64,000 nucleotides of DNA from Ornithinicoccus sp045032955 (GTDB lineage: Bacteria; Actinomycetota; Actinomycetes; Actinomycetales; Dermatophilaceae). Below the pieces are notes generated by a model that saw nothing but the letters and a program-made list of their open reading frames with translations, did not search any database and had not been told where the DNA came from. The stretch covers positions 744,001 to 808,000 of the forward strand of contig NZ_JBJFZU010000002.1 in NCBI RefSeq assembly GCF_045032955.1, given 5' to 3'. Positions within the stretch are counted from its first letter, which is position 1. Every line of letters starts with the position of its first letter. Position numbers and translations under genes: made by a program. This document shows positions 1-8,854 of this stretch, piece after piece.

Positions 1-1
1 G

Positions 2-487
2 CTGCACATGCGGCACGGGCATGCCGAGATCGAGCTGATCGGCCTGGTCATCAGCCTGCACATCCTCGGCATGTACGGCCTCGCGCCGGTGACCGGCCAG
101 CTGACCGACCGGTGGGGGCCGCGCCCTGTGGGGCTGCTCGGGGTCGGGCTGCTCGTGCTGGCCAGCCTGTTCGCCGGGCTCTCCGGCGACGGCCACTCCA
201 CCACCCTCACGGTCGGCCTGATCCTGCTCGGCCTCGGCTGGTCCTGCACGCTGGTGGCCGGGTCCGGGGTGGTCGCCGGGTCGGTGCCGGTGGCTCAGCG
301 GGCCTCGGTCCAGGGAGCGGCGGACCTGGTGATGGGCCTGTCCGCAGCCGCCGGCGGGGCGCTCGCCGGGGTCGTCATGGACCTCTTCGGGTATGCCGTG
401 CTCTGCGCCGGTGCCGCGGTCGTCGCGCTGGCGCTGGCGGCATACACCCTGGCGAGCAACCACGGGCGACGCCCGGTGGGGGCGTGA
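2..487 (+). CDS. MFS transporter, C-terminal part (5' end outside window)
   Basis: The reading frame is open from the window edge to a TGA at 485-487, so only the last ~160 residues are seen. They contain four or five hydrophobic helices. A short loop between two helices reads DRWGPRPVG, matching the D-R/K-x-G-R-R/P loop of major facilitator superfamily carriers. The piece looks like the second six-helix half of a 12-helix permease. The substrate cannot be told. The gene runs in the same direction as the helicase-like gene, 76 bases upstream of its start. Confidence 0.75.
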   Translation: MHMRHGHAEIELIGLVISLHILGMYGLAPVTGQLTDRWGPRPVGLLGVGLLVLASLFAGLSGDGHSTTLTVGLILLGLGWSCTLVAGSGVVAGSVPVAQRASVQGAADLVMGLSAAAGGALAGVVMDLFGYAVLCAGAAVVALALAAYTLASNHGRRPVGA

Positions 488-551
488 GCAACCACAGGCG
501 ACGCCCGGTGGGGTGGGGGCGCGCCGGTACGGCACCGGTGCCGACAGTCGT

Positions 552-557
552 TAGCCT
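552..557 (+). promoter_or_regulatory. -10-like hexamer TAGCCT, leaderless arrangement
   Basis: TAGCCT ends six bases before the GTG at 564 and no purine-rich Shine-Dalgarno sequence precedes that GTG. This geometry is typical of actinobacterial leaderless transcripts starting at the initiation codon. No clear -35 box is seen. Confidence 0.45.
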
Positions 558-563
558 GAGCAG

Positions 564-3500
564 GTGACTTCCCTCCGCCCCCCGCAGAACCTCGACGACG
601 TCCGCGTCGAGGCCGTGCAGCGTGCCCGCACCCGGTGGCGGCACGAGGTCGCCGAGCTGGGCGGCCCGAACACCCTGCTGTGGCACCGGACCTCGCTCAC
701 CGGCACCTTCGACCTCAACCTGGCCCACCCCGGTGGGGTCGCCAAGCTGCTGTCTGGACGGCCCACCCCGCTCTCGGACCTGGTCCGGGCCGAGACCGCC
801 TTCGCCGACGCTGCGCGCCGGATCGGCGGCATCCGGGACAAGGTCACCGAGATGCGCACCGAGCACGGGCTGGAGACCAGCTACCTGGCGATCGGGCTCG
901 CCACCTGGACCCTGCACCGGGTCCCGGTGCCCCCGCGCGCCCCCGTCCTGCTGCGGGCGTGCACGATCTCCCCGACCGACGCGGCGCACTCCGACTTCGT
1001 GCTGGAGCTGCACGAGGACGTCGTCTTCAACCCGGTCCTCGAGCACTACCTGCGCAGCGAAGCCAACCTGCAGCTCGACCCGACGATGCTGGCCGGCCTG
1101 TCCTCGCAGAGCCACGGCTTCGACCCGAGGCTCACCTACCAGGCGCTGGAGGACATCTGCGCGGAGATGTCCGGCTTCGCCATCGGCCCGCAGATGGTGA
1201 TCAGCACCTTCCCCTGGGCCAAGCTGCCGCTGGTCACCTCCTACACCGGCGACCCGGTGGCGCTCGCCGCGCACGACGTGGTCGCCGCCCTCGCCGGGGC
1301 CGACGTCACGCTGCGTCCGAGCAGCCCGGACGCCGAGCGGGCCGACGACCCCGCGCGCGAGCTCAGCGCGCTGGACGCGGACCACTCGCAGCGTCTGGTC
1401 ATCGACGAGGTCGCGCACGGCGCCGACCTGGTGCTGGACACCCCGGCCGGCACCGGCGCCACCCAGACCATCGCGAACGCCGTCGTCGGCGCCCTCTCCG
1501 AGGGCCGGACCGTCATGGTGTGCTCCGAGGAGCGGGGCGCCCTGGAGAGCCTGCAGCGCCGGCTGGCGCACATCGGCCTCGGTGACCTGTGCCTGCACCT
1601 GGGGGAGGACCCCGCCTCGATGCGGGAGACCCTGGCCTCGGTCCGGCACGCCCTGGACCACCTACCCGCGGAGGAGGAGCCCGAGCTCGGCCCGGACCCG
1701 CTCCCCACCCGGGCGGACGCCCTCGGGGTGCTGCGCCGCGAGCAGGAGGTCCTGCACCGCGAGCACGACCCCTGGGGCGTCAGCCTGGCCAGCACCGAGA
1801 ACGACCTGTCCGCGCTGGCCGCGCTCGAGCAGCCCCCGGCCTCCCGGGTGCGCCTGCCGCTCGGGGTGCTGCGGACGATCACCGACGAGGAGCTCTCGGC
1901 GACCACCGACGCCCTGATCGAGGCGGCCGACTACGGCGCCTGGGCCGGTACGCGCACCGAGGACCCCTGGTACGGCGCACGGCTGACCAGCGCCGACGAC
2001 GCCGCGCGGGCGACCGAGATCGTCGCCCGCCTCGTCTCCGGCGAGTTCAGCACCGCGCGGGACGTCGCCGCGGCCACCTGCACGCAGGCCGGGCTCCCGG
2101 TGCCGGCCACGCTCACCCAGTGGTCGCACCGGCTCGGTCTGGTCGCCCGGGCCAGCGAGACGCTGGACACCTTCACCCCCGCGATCTACGACGCGCCGCT
2201 GGAGGAGATGGTGGCCGCCACCGCCGACCGGGACAGCGTCGCCCAGCGCCCAGGCGCGGTCGCCCGGGCGCGGCTGCGCCGCCAGGCACGACAGCTGCTC
2301 CGCCCCGGTATGCCGCCGCCCGACCTGCCGCACCGCGTGCGGATGGCCCGCGACGAGCGGATCGAGTGGGAGGACGTCGCCGGTAAGGCCGCGCGTCCCA
2401 GCTCGCCCGAGGGCTGGGAGGAGGCGTTGGCCGCGCATACCCCGATCAGCGAGGACCTGGCCTGGCTGGAGCACGTCCTCGAGGGGACGCCCACCGGGCA
2501 CGAGCTGTCCACCAGCCACCTCGACATCGTCCTGGAGCGGCTGGTCCGGCTGGACGCCCGCTCCGACCGGGCGGCCGTCGCCGCCCAGGCGCACCCGCTG
2601 CTGGACCCGCTGCGCCAGCGCGGTCTGGGGGAGCTCGTCGACGACCTGGCCCGCCGCGGGGTGCCCGCCGACCGGGTGGCCGCCGAGGTGCGCTTCGTCC
2701 AGCGCAGCTCGATCCTGGACCACCTGACCTCCGACGCCGTGCCGCAGCAGGTCGGGGGCGAGGCGGTCCGCGAGGCGGAGCGCTCGTTCCGGGCCGCAGA
2801 CCGGGCGCACCTGCACCGCAACGCCCTGCGGGCACGGCGCGCGGTGCTGCGGCGGCTGCGGCGCACCCTGTCCAGCCACGCCTCCCAGCGGGGCGCCTGG
2901 CAACGGGCCGCGGAGACCAGCACGGTCGGTGCCGTCGACTCCCGCGACCTGATCAGCAGGGCGCCGGACGTGGTGCTGGCAGCCACCCCGGTGCTGCTGG
3001 CCAGCCCGTTGGTCGTGCCGGCGGTGCTCCCGCCGGACCTCAAGGTCGACCTGCTGGTCGTCGACCGGGCGGCGCACACGACCACCGCCCGGACCGCGCC
3101 CGCGCTGGCCAGGGGCCGCCAGGTCCTGGTGGTCGGCGACAGCGGTGGCCCCGACCCGAGACCCTTCTCGGTGGTCGCCGACCCCCGCACCGAGTCCGAC
3201 CAGGGTGCCGCCCCGACGACCTCGCTGCTCGCCGACGCCTCGGCGGTCCTGCCGGTGCGTCACCTGGCCGTCCACTACCGGGCCCAGCACCAGGGTCTGG
3301 TCGCCCCGTTGGCCCCGCTGATGCCCCGACCGGTGCACTCCTTCCCGGGCACGTCCCGGGAGGCGGCCGTCCGCGAGCACGTCGTCACCGGGCACGTGAG
3401 CCTGCAGGTCGAGGAGGCCGTCCGGGTCGCCCTGCGGCACGCCCGCTCGGGTGAGGACAGCCTGATGATCGTCGCCGACGACGAGGCCGGTGCGGAGGAC

Positions 3501-4142
3501 GTGGCGGTGGCCCTGCGGACCGCACTGTCCGGGATGCAGACGGCCCCCTCCGCCGTGCTCAGCGACTCGGCCGACCGGCTGGAGCCACTGCTGGTGCGTC
3601 CGGTGCGCCGGGTCGCCGGGGAGGTGCGCGACCGGGTGGTCTGGGTCGCCTCACCGGGCGCGGTCGGGGACGCCGCAGGCGCGGGGTCGGTGCTCGCCGC
3701 CGCGCGCCGCTCCGTCGACCTGGTCGTGCCGACCTCGGTCGGCGAGTGGCGCTCCCGTGGCGGCGATGCCGCCGAGCTGCTGACGCGCGCGCTGGTGGTG
3801 GGCGAAGAGGGGGATGCGGGGTGCTCCCCGGTGCTCTCCGAGCTCGTCCGTCGGCTCCGGGCCGAGGGCCTGGACGTCCGGGAAGGGGTCGGCCACGGCC
3901 CGCACGCGATCGACCTGGCGGTGCTGTCCCACGAGGACGGTGCCGTGCCCGTCGCGATCGACGGCGACGCCAGCGGGCCGGCTTCACCGGCCCGGGACGA
4001 CGTGAGGCTGCGGCACGACCAGCTGACCCGCCTGGGGTGGTCCCCGCTGCGGGTCCGCACCACCGATATCTTCACCGACCCCGCCCGGGAGGTGGCCCGG
4101 GTGCTGCAGGCGCTGCGGGACCGGGCGGCACGTCGGGGGTGA
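564..4142 (+). CDS. DNA2/NAM7-like helicase-family protein with degenerate ATPase motifs and C-terminal nuclease-like fold
   Basis: A 1192-residue cytosolic protein laid out like the DUF4011/DUF3320 class of large SF1 helicase-like proteins. Near residues 293-302 the P-loop reads TPAGTGATQ, with Ala where the Walker A Lys should be. Near 830 motif II reads LLVVDRAAH instead of the DEAS/AQ form, so the catalytic Glu is Arg. Motif III near 855 reads VGDSGGPDP instead of GDPxQLPP. The last ~80 residues (IDLAV, then VAIDGD, then LGWSPLRVRT) resemble the DUF559/REase-MTES nuclease-like domain that ends related helicases, with Asp where Glu is usual. ATP hydrolysis is therefore doubtful. The GTG start is chosen from the -10 spacing. 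The next gene overlaps by four bases. Function unknown. Confidence 0.7.
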   Translation: MTSLRPPQNLDDVRVEAVQRARTRWRHEVAELGGPNTLLWHRTSLTGTFDLNLAHPGGVAKLLSGRPTPLSDLVRAETAFADAARRIGGIRDKVTEMRTEHGLETSYLAIGLATWTLHRVPVPPRAPVLLRACTISPTDAAHSDFVLELHEDVVFNPVLEHYLRSEANLQLDPTMLAGLSSQSHGFDPRLTYQALEDICAEMSGFAIGPQMVISTFPWAKLPLVTSYTGDPVALAAHDVVAALAGADVTLRPSSPDAERADDPARELSALDADHSQRLVIDEVAHGADLVLDTPAGTGATQTIANAVVGALSEGRTVMVCSEERGALESLQRRLAHIGLGDLCLHLGEDPASMRETLASVRHALDHLPAEEEPELGPDPLPTRADALGVLRREQEVLHREHDPWGVSLASTENDLSALAALEQPPASRVRLPLGVLRTITDEELSATTDALIEAADYGAWAGTRTEDPWYGARLTSADDAARATEIVARLVSGEFSTARDVAAATCTQAGLPVPATLTQWSHRLGLVARASETLDTFTPAIYDAPLEEMVAATADRDSVAQRPGAVARARLRRQARQLLRPGMPPPDLPHRVRMARDERIEWEDVAGKAARPSSPEGWEEALAAHTPISEDLAWLEHVLEGTPTGHELSTSHLDIVLERLVRLDARSDRAAVAAQAHPLLDPLRQRGLGELVDDLARRGVPADRVAAEVRFVQRSSILDHLTSDAVPQQVGGEAVREAERSFRAADRAHLHRNALRARRAVLRRLRRTLSSHASQRGAWQRAAETSTVGAVDSRDLISRAPDVVLAATPVLLASPLVVPAVLPPDLKVDLLVVDRAAHTTTARTAPALARGRQVLVVGDSGGPDPRPFSVVADPRTESDQGAAPTTSLLADASAVLPVRHLAVHYRAQHQGLVAPLAPLMPRPVHSFPGTSREAAVREHVVTGHVSLQVEEAVRVALRHARSGEDSLMIVADDEAGAEDVAVALRTALSGMQTAPSAVLSDSADRLEPLLVRPVRRVAGEVRDRVVWVASPGAVGDAAGAGSVLAAARRSVDLVVPTSVGEWRSRGGDAAELLTRALVVGEEGDAGCSPVLSELVRRLRAEGLDVREGVGHGPHAIDLAVLSHEDGAVPVAIDGDASGPASPARDDVRLRHDQLTRLGWSPLRVRTTDIFTDPAREVARVLQALRDRAARRG

Positions 4143-4378
4143 GCCCGGTGGCGGCGCAGGACGACGAGGCCGCCGACCCGGGTCGGAGCGGATCTCCGGC
4201 CGCGGCCCGGCCCCGCCGCGGAGGCCACCGGCGGGTGGTCGCGCCCGCGACCCGTCCGGAGGCGGACCCCTCGGACGAGACGCCGGAGAGGCCCGACGCC
4301 GGGCCGGCGCGTGACGGGCGCAGACCCGACGCCCGCGAGGAGTGGATCCTCGAGCAGCGCCCCCCGCACTGGGACTGA
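4139..4378 (+). CDS. Small conserved-looking protein ending in WILEQRPPHWD
   Basis: A 79-residue ORF whose GTG overlaps the TGA of the helicase-like gene (GTGA), implying translational coupling. Most of the protein is disordered in appearance, rich in Arg, Pro, Asp and Ala. It ends in a distinct aromatic tail, EEWILEQRPPHWD. From memory, similarly ended small proteins occur in other actinobacteria, which argues that this is a real gene. No domain or function is recognised. The coupling suggests it works with the upstream protein. Confidence 0.6.
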   Translation: MSPVAAQDDEAADPGRSGSPAAARPRRGGHRRVVAPATRPEADPSDETPERPDAGPARDGRRPDAREEWILEQRPPHWD

Positions 4379-4437
4379 GGCGGCGTCACCGAGCTCGACC
4401 ACACCGACGATGCCGCGCGGATGCCGCCCTCAGCCGA

Positions 4438-4845
4438 TCAGAGGGTGCCGTCCGTCTTGCGCTGGGCGAGCAGGTCGCGGATCTCCCGCAGGGCCAGCAC
4501 CTCGTCCGAGATCTCCTCGGGCTCGGGTTCCTGGCCGCGGCGACGGAACTCCATCGCCTTGTTCATCGGCGCGACCAGCACGAAGTAGACGACGGCGGCG
4601 GTGATGAGGAAGACGATGATGGCGTTGATGATCGCCGCGAAGTCCATCCGGGTGCTCTCGTTCCCGCTGATGATCTCGATCGTCAGTCCGCTGACCTCGG
4701 CCCCGCCGACCGAGTTGAGCAGCGGGGTCACGACGTTGGAGACGATCGTGTCCACGACCGCGGCGAAGGCGGAGCCGACGACGACCGCGACGGCCAGCTC
4801 GATGACGTTGCCGCGCATGATGAAGTCCTTGAAGCCCTGAAGCAT
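4438..4845 (-). CDS. mscL: Large-conductance mechanosensitive channel MscL
   Basis: A 135-residue membrane channel that opens under membrane tension to release solutes on hypo-osmotic shock. It begins MLQGFKDFIMRGNVIELAVAV, the MscL signature with the N-terminal amphipathic helix followed by TM1. A periplasmic loop and TM2 (IINAIIVFLITAAVVYF) follow, then a charged cytoplasmic helix ending near KTDGTL. The length matches the family. The start at 4845 is chosen over longer forms because AGAGGAGAGG lies just upstream and the MscL N-terminus begins exactly there. It is the last gene of the fmdB-SAF-mscL run. Confidence 0.95.
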   Translation of the reverse strand: MLQGFKDFIMRGNVIELAVAVVVGSAFAAVVDTIVSNVVTPLLNSVGGAEVSGLTIEIISGNESTRMDFAAIINAIIVFLITAAVVYFVLVAPMNKAMEFRRRGQEPEPEEISDEVLALREIRDLLAQRKTDGTL

Positions 4846-5005
4846 GGCCTCTCCTCTCGGGGGGTCGAGCATCGGGGCGCCGCGTGCTCGTCGTCTGGTG
4901 GTGGGTGTGAGTGGCCCGCCGCAACCTCGCCCCCGGGCCAGGGGAAGACTAGCCCGTCCCGTGCCGGTCGAGGGGTCGTCTTCCCGGTCAGGGGTCCGAC
5001 ACCGG

Positions 5006-5704
5006 TCAGGGTGGGTGGCCCTGCTCACCCGACGGGGGACGCAGCGCCACCTGCAGCGCTGCCCCCAGCGGGTCGGCGCCGCGCGCGCCGGCCAGCTCCT
5101 GCGCGGTGCCGGTGTCGACGGCCAGCCACAGGCCGGAGGTGCCCGGCTGGGGGGAGCGCAGCACCAGGCCCTCCCGGGCGACGACCGCCCCGTCCGGGCC
5201 GTGGACGTCGACCAGGTCGCCCGGTGTCGCGGCCAGCGCGACCGCCTCGTCCGCGAGCGGCACGAAGACCGCGACCGTCCCGGGCGGCATACCGGCGAGC
5301 AGACCGGTGGTGCGCAGGTCGCTGCTGGTCAGGACCTCACCCGCTCCCACGGGGGCGACAACCCGGGCACCCTGTGCGGCGCCGGGGTCGGTCAGCGCGC
5401 CGACCGGGCGGGCCCGAGGAGGTAGCAGAGCCACCTCGACGTCCGCGGCGCCCAGCACCTGCCCGACCGAGAGCTGGCGGGCGGCCACCAGCACCGGCAC
5501 GTCGTCCGGGGAGGGGCGCCCGAGCACCAGATGCAGTCCACCCGCGACCGTCACCCCGGCCAGCACCGCGGCTGCGACCCGGCGCAGACCAGGGGTGGAC
5601 CACCGACGGGCCGGCCACCGGCGCGGGCGCAGGAACGACCTCGTGGACCCGTTCGTGGACCCGGGGGCACGAGGTCGTTGCCGGCGATGCTCTCGTCTGC
5701 TCAC
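5006..5704 (-). CDS. SAF-domain (CpaB/RcpC-like) membrane-anchored protein
   Basis: A 232-residue protein. A basic N-terminus of about 40 residues is followed by one membrane helix (residues ~42-60, VAAAVLAGVTVAGGLHLVL). Next comes a SAF-type beta-clip domain (~70-130) with the typical VPVLVAARQLSVGQVLGAAD segment. In CpaB/RcpC this domain serves Flp-pilus assembly, and in other proteins it binds carbohydrate. No pilus genes are nearby, so a pilus role is only a possibility. It lies between fmdB (39 bases upstream) and mscL, a common actinobacterial order. Confidence 0.8.
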   Translation of the reverse strand: MSRREHRRQRPRAPGSTNGSTRSFLRPRRWPARRWSTPGLRRVAAAVLAGVTVAGGLHLVLGRPSPDDVPVLVAARQLSVGQVLGAADVEVALLPPRARPVGALTDPGAAQGARVVAPVGAGEVLTSSDLRTTGLLAGMPPGTVAVFVPLADEAVALAATPGDLVDVHGPDGAVVAREGLVLRSPQPGTSGLWLAVDTGTAQELAGARGADPLGAALQVALRPPSGEQGHPP

Positions 5705-5743
5705 CCGGGCGACGCTAGGCGGCCCGGGTGGCCCCGGGGCGGG

Positions 5744-6121
5744 TCAGCCCGACTTTGTGGACGAGGTCGAGCTGCTCGAGGAGGATGTGGACGAGCCGGA
5801 TGACCCGGACGAGGCCGACGACCCGGACGACTCGGTGCTCGTGGATCCCTTCGCGGGGCCGGAGTCCGAGCCGCCGGAACCTCCCGAGCCGGACCCGCTT
5901 GACCCGGAGGAGCCAGAGCCCGAGCCGGAGCTGCCGGTCCCGGACCCCCGGGAGTCGTTGCGGTAGAAACCGGATCCCTTGAAGACGACGCCGACCGCGC
6001 TGAAGACCTTGCGGAGGGTGCCGCCGCACTCAGGGCACTCGGTCAGCGAACCGTCGGAGAAGGCCTGCTGCACGTCGAAGGCGTGGCCGCAGTCCTTGCA
6101 GGCGTATGAGTAGGTGGGCAC
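5744..6121 (-). CDS. FmdB-family zinc-ribbon protein with Ser/Gly-rich tail
   Basis: A 125-residue protein starting at a GTG (V/M-PTYSYACKDCG). The first ~60 residues form the FmdB regulatory-protein zinc ribbon, with CxxC at residues ~8-11 and CPEC at ~29-32, followed by VFKGSGFYRND. The rest is low complexity, almost entirely Ser and Gly with some Thr and Lys, and is likely disordered. The core family is common in actinobacteria. Its target is not established. It opens the minus-strand run that continues with the SAF protein and mscL, and is divergent from the penicillin acylase. Confidence 0.85.
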   Translation of the reverse strand: MPTYSYACKDCGHAFDVQQAFSDGSLTECPECGGTLRKVFSAVGVVFKGSGFYRNDSRGSGTGSSGSGSGSSGSSGSGSGGSGGSDSGPAKGSTSTESSGSSASSGSSGSSTSSSSSSTSSTKSG

Positions 6122-6168
6122 GAGGCTGGATTCTACGTCGCCTCCGCGGGGGCACCGGCATCGTCCCC

Positions 6169-6174
6169 TACCCT
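6169..6174 (+). promoter_or_regulatory. -10-like hexamer TACCCT, leaderless arrangement
   Basis: TACCCT ends seven bases before the GTG at 6182. The bases between are all G except one C and do not form a spaced Shine-Dalgarno site. This probably gives a leaderless acylase transcript. Confidence 0.35.
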
Positions 6175-6181
6175 GGGGGGC

Positions 6182-8854
6182 GTGTCTCGTCCCGTGTGGC
6201 AACGCCTGGCCGTGCCGCTGGCCGCGATCCTGGTGATCGTCCTGGTCGCCGCGGCCGTCCTCGGTGTCGGTCTGACCCGGCGGGCCTTCCCGGTGGCCTC
6301 GGGTGAGCTGGAGGTGGCGGGCCTCACGGGGGAGGTCGAGGTGATCCGCGACGACCTGGGGATCCCGCACATCTACGCCGACACCCCCACCGACCTCTTC
6401 CGTGCCCAGGGCTTCGTCGCCGCGCAGGACCGCTTCTTCCAGATGGACCTGCGCCGGCACATCGTCAGCGGCCGGCTGGCCGAGCTGGTCGGCGAGGGCG
6501 GCCTGGAGACCGACCGGGTCATCCGCACCCTCGGCTGGCGCGAGGTGGCCGAGGAGGAGCTGAGCCTGCTCTCGCCGGAGGCCCGCTCCTACCTGCAGGC
6601 GTACGCCGCAGGGGTGAACGCCTACATCGACAGCAAGCGGGGGTCGTCCGCGATGAGCGTGGAGTACGTCGCGCTCGCGCAGAACGCCCCCGGCTACACA
6701 GTGCGTCGGTGGGACGAGGTGGACTCGCTCGCCTGGCTCAAGGCGATGGCCTGGGACCTGCGCGGCAACTACGGGGACGAGCTGGCCCGGGGGCGCCTGG
6801 TGGGTCAGGTGCCGCTGGACCAGATGGCAGCCCTCTACCCCGAGTACCCGGTCGAGGAGCACCCGCCGATCCTCGGTCCCGACGAGTGGACCCCGCCGGA
6901 GGTGCGCCCCGCCGGGGTCGGCGACGCCCGCGGCGGCACCCGTGGCACCGTCACGCCCGGACAGAGCGACCCCGCCGACCGCAGCCTGCTCGGGGAACCG
7001 ACGGCCCCCGACGGCCCCACCTCCGGCGCGGAGCGGCAGTGGCTGGCCGGCGGCGGCGCCGACGCCCTCGCGGACACCGAGACCGTGCTCGCAGCGGTGC
7101 CCGAGCTGATGGGCCACGGAGAGGGCATCGGCTCCAACTCCTGGGTCGTCTCCGGCGACCACACCGCCAGCGGTATGCCGCTGCTCGCCAACGACCCGCA
7201 CCTGGCCGTCTCCCAACCGGGCATCTGGATGCAGACCGGCCTGCACTGCCGGGAGGTCAGCGAGGCCTGCCCGTTCGACGTCACCGGGTTCACCTTCGCC
7301 GGCTTCCCCGGGGTGATCATCGGTCACAACCAGGACATCGCCTGGGGGTTCACCAACCTCGACCCGGACGTCACCGACTTCTACCTCGAGGACACGGTCG
7401 AGGACACCGTGCTGCGGGGGGAGGAGTACGTCCCGATGGAGGTGCGCTCCGAGACCCTCAAGGTCGCGGGCGGCGAGGACGTCGAGCTGCAGGTGAGGGA
7501 GACCAGCAACGGCCCGATCGTCTCCGACGTGCTGGGCACGGTGGGTCAGATGGGCGACAACGGTCCGCTGGGCGGGGTGCAGACCTCGCGTGACTTCGAG
7601 GTGGCCCTCGCCTGGACCGGGTTGGAGCCCTCCCGCACCGCCGAGGCCGTCTTCGCGCTCAACTCCGCCACCGACTGGGACTCCTTCCGGGACGCGGCCG
7701 AGTTCTTCGCGGTGCCCTCGCAGAACCTGGTCTACGCCGACACCGAGGGCAACATCGGCTACCAGGCCCCGGGGCTGGTGCCGATCCGGCAGTCCGCCAC
7801 CCACGCGACGCCGCCCGGCTTCTACCCCGCCCCGGGCTGGCAGGAGCAGTACGCCTGGAACGGGTGGGTGGACTTCGAGGACCTGCCGTACGCGTTCAAC
7901 CCCGAGGACGGCATGGTGGTCGCCGCCAACCAGGCCGTGATGCGGGGGTCCACCCCGTTCCTGACCAGCGAGTACGACAAGGGGTACCGGTCCACCCGCA
8001 TCCTGGACCTGCTCGAGGCCCGCCTCGAGGAGGGGCCGCTGACCACCACCGACATGCAGCAGATCCAGCTCGACGACACCAGCACCTTCGCGCTGGAGCT
8101 GGTGCCGCAGCTGACCGAGATCGAGCTGGACGGCGCCTTCTACACCGAGGCCCAGGACCTGCTGCGCGCGTGGGACGGCAGCTCCCCGGCGGAGGGGGAG
8201 CAGTCGGCTGCCGCCGCCTACTTCTACGCGGTCTACGACAACCTGCTCGAGGCCGTCTTCGACGACGAGCTGCCCCCGGACCTGGGGGCCACCGGCAACT
8301 CGCGCTCGATGCAGATCCTGGAGACGCTGATGGCCACCCCGGAGAGCGTGTGGTGGGACGACCAGCGCACACCGGGCATCATCGAGTCCCGGGACGAGGT
8401 GCTGCGCTCGGCCCTGGTGGACGCCCGCCTGGACCTCACCCGCCAGCTCTCCAAGGACCCCGCGGACTGGTCCTGGGGTGAGCTGCACCAGGTCCACCTG
8501 CGGCACCAGGTGCTCGGCGAGGACGGGGTCCCGGCCGTGGTCCAGGGCCTGGTCAACCGCGGCCCGTTCCCGGTCTCCGGGAGCAGCGCGATGGTCAACG
8601 CGATGAACTGGGACGCGAGCACCGGGTCCTTCGACGTGACCTCCGCGCCGTCGATGCGGATGGTCGTCGACCTGGGTGACCTGGACGCCTCCAGCTGGGT
8701 GAACCAGACCGGGACCTCCGGGCATCCGTTCCACCCCAACTACGACGACCAGACGCAGGCCTGGCTCGAGGGGTCCAGCTACCCGTGGGCGTTCACCCGC
8801 GAGGCGGTCGAGGAGCGCGGCGTGCAGACCCTCGTCCTCACCCCCGCGGAGTGA
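6182..8854 (+). CDS. Penicillin acylase family amidohydrolase (Ntn hydrolase)
   Basis: An 890-residue precursor with an N-terminal membrane/signal segment (residues ~10-32), so it is exported or membrane-anchored. The alpha-chain part has the family stretch GIPHIYADTPTDLFRAQGF and QDRFFQMDL. Ser318, in GIGSNSW, is the predicted N-terminal nucleophile of the beta chain after self-cleavage at Gly317-Ser318. LLANDPHL and the downstream NATxW-like core follow. The family hydrolyses beta-lactam side chains, acyl-homoserine lactones or other N-acyl amides. The substrate is not predictable here. Its 3' end overlaps the convergent cyclo-ligase gene by 17 bases. Confidence 0.92.
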   Translation: MSRPVWQRLAVPLAAILVIVLVAAAVLGVGLTRRAFPVASGELEVAGLTGEVEVIRDDLGIPHIYADTPTDLFRAQGFVAAQDRFFQMDLRRHIVSGRLAELVGEGGLETDRVIRTLGWREVAEEELSLLSPEARSYLQAYAAGVNAYIDSKRGSSAMSVEYVALAQNAPGYTVRRWDEVDSLAWLKAMAWDLRGNYGDELARGRLVGQVPLDQMAALYPEYPVEEHPPILGPDEWTPPEVRPAGVGDARGGTRGTVTPGQSDPADRSLLGEPTAPDGPTSGAERQWLAGGGADALADTETVLAAVPELMGHGEGIGSNSWVVSGDHTASGMPLLANDPHLAVSQPGIWMQTGLHCREVSEACPFDVTGFTFAGFPGVIIGHNQDIAWGFTNLDPDVTDFYLEDTVEDTVLRGEEYVPMEVRSETLKVAGGEDVELQVRETSNGPIVSDVLGTVGQMGDNGPLGGVQTSRDFEVALAWTGLEPSRTAEAVFALNSATDWDSFRDAAEFFAVPSQNLVYADTEGNIGYQAPGLVPIRQSATHATPPGFYPAPGWQEQYAWNGWVDFEDLPYAFNPEDGMVVAANQAVMRGSTPFLTSEYDKGYRSTRILDLLEARLEEGPLTTTDMQQIQLDDTSTFALELVPQLTEIELDGAFYTEAQDLLRAWDGSSPAEGEQSAAAAYFYAVYDNLLEAVFDDELPPDLGATGNSRSMQILETLMATPESVWWDDQRTPGIIESRDEVLRSALVDARLDLTRQLSKDPADWSWGELHQVHLRHQVLGEDGVPAVVQGLVNRGPFPVSGSSAMVNAMNWDASTGSFDVTSAPSMRMVVDLGDLDASSWVNQTGTSGHPFHPNYDDQTQAWLEGSSYPWAFTREAVEERGVQTLVLTPAE

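Noticed and set aside
375..1661. Very long antisense ORFs opposite the helicase, acylase, sdhA, metG, glmU and mfd genes
   Set aside because: They mirror real genes in a GC-rich genome, have Arg/Pro/Gly/Ala/His-biased composition and no recognisable domains.
5744..5950. Ser/Gly tail of FmdB as a frameshift or sequencing artefact
   Set aside because: The frame is continuous from the zinc ribbon to a proper stop, and such tails are common in actinobacterial FmdB proteins.
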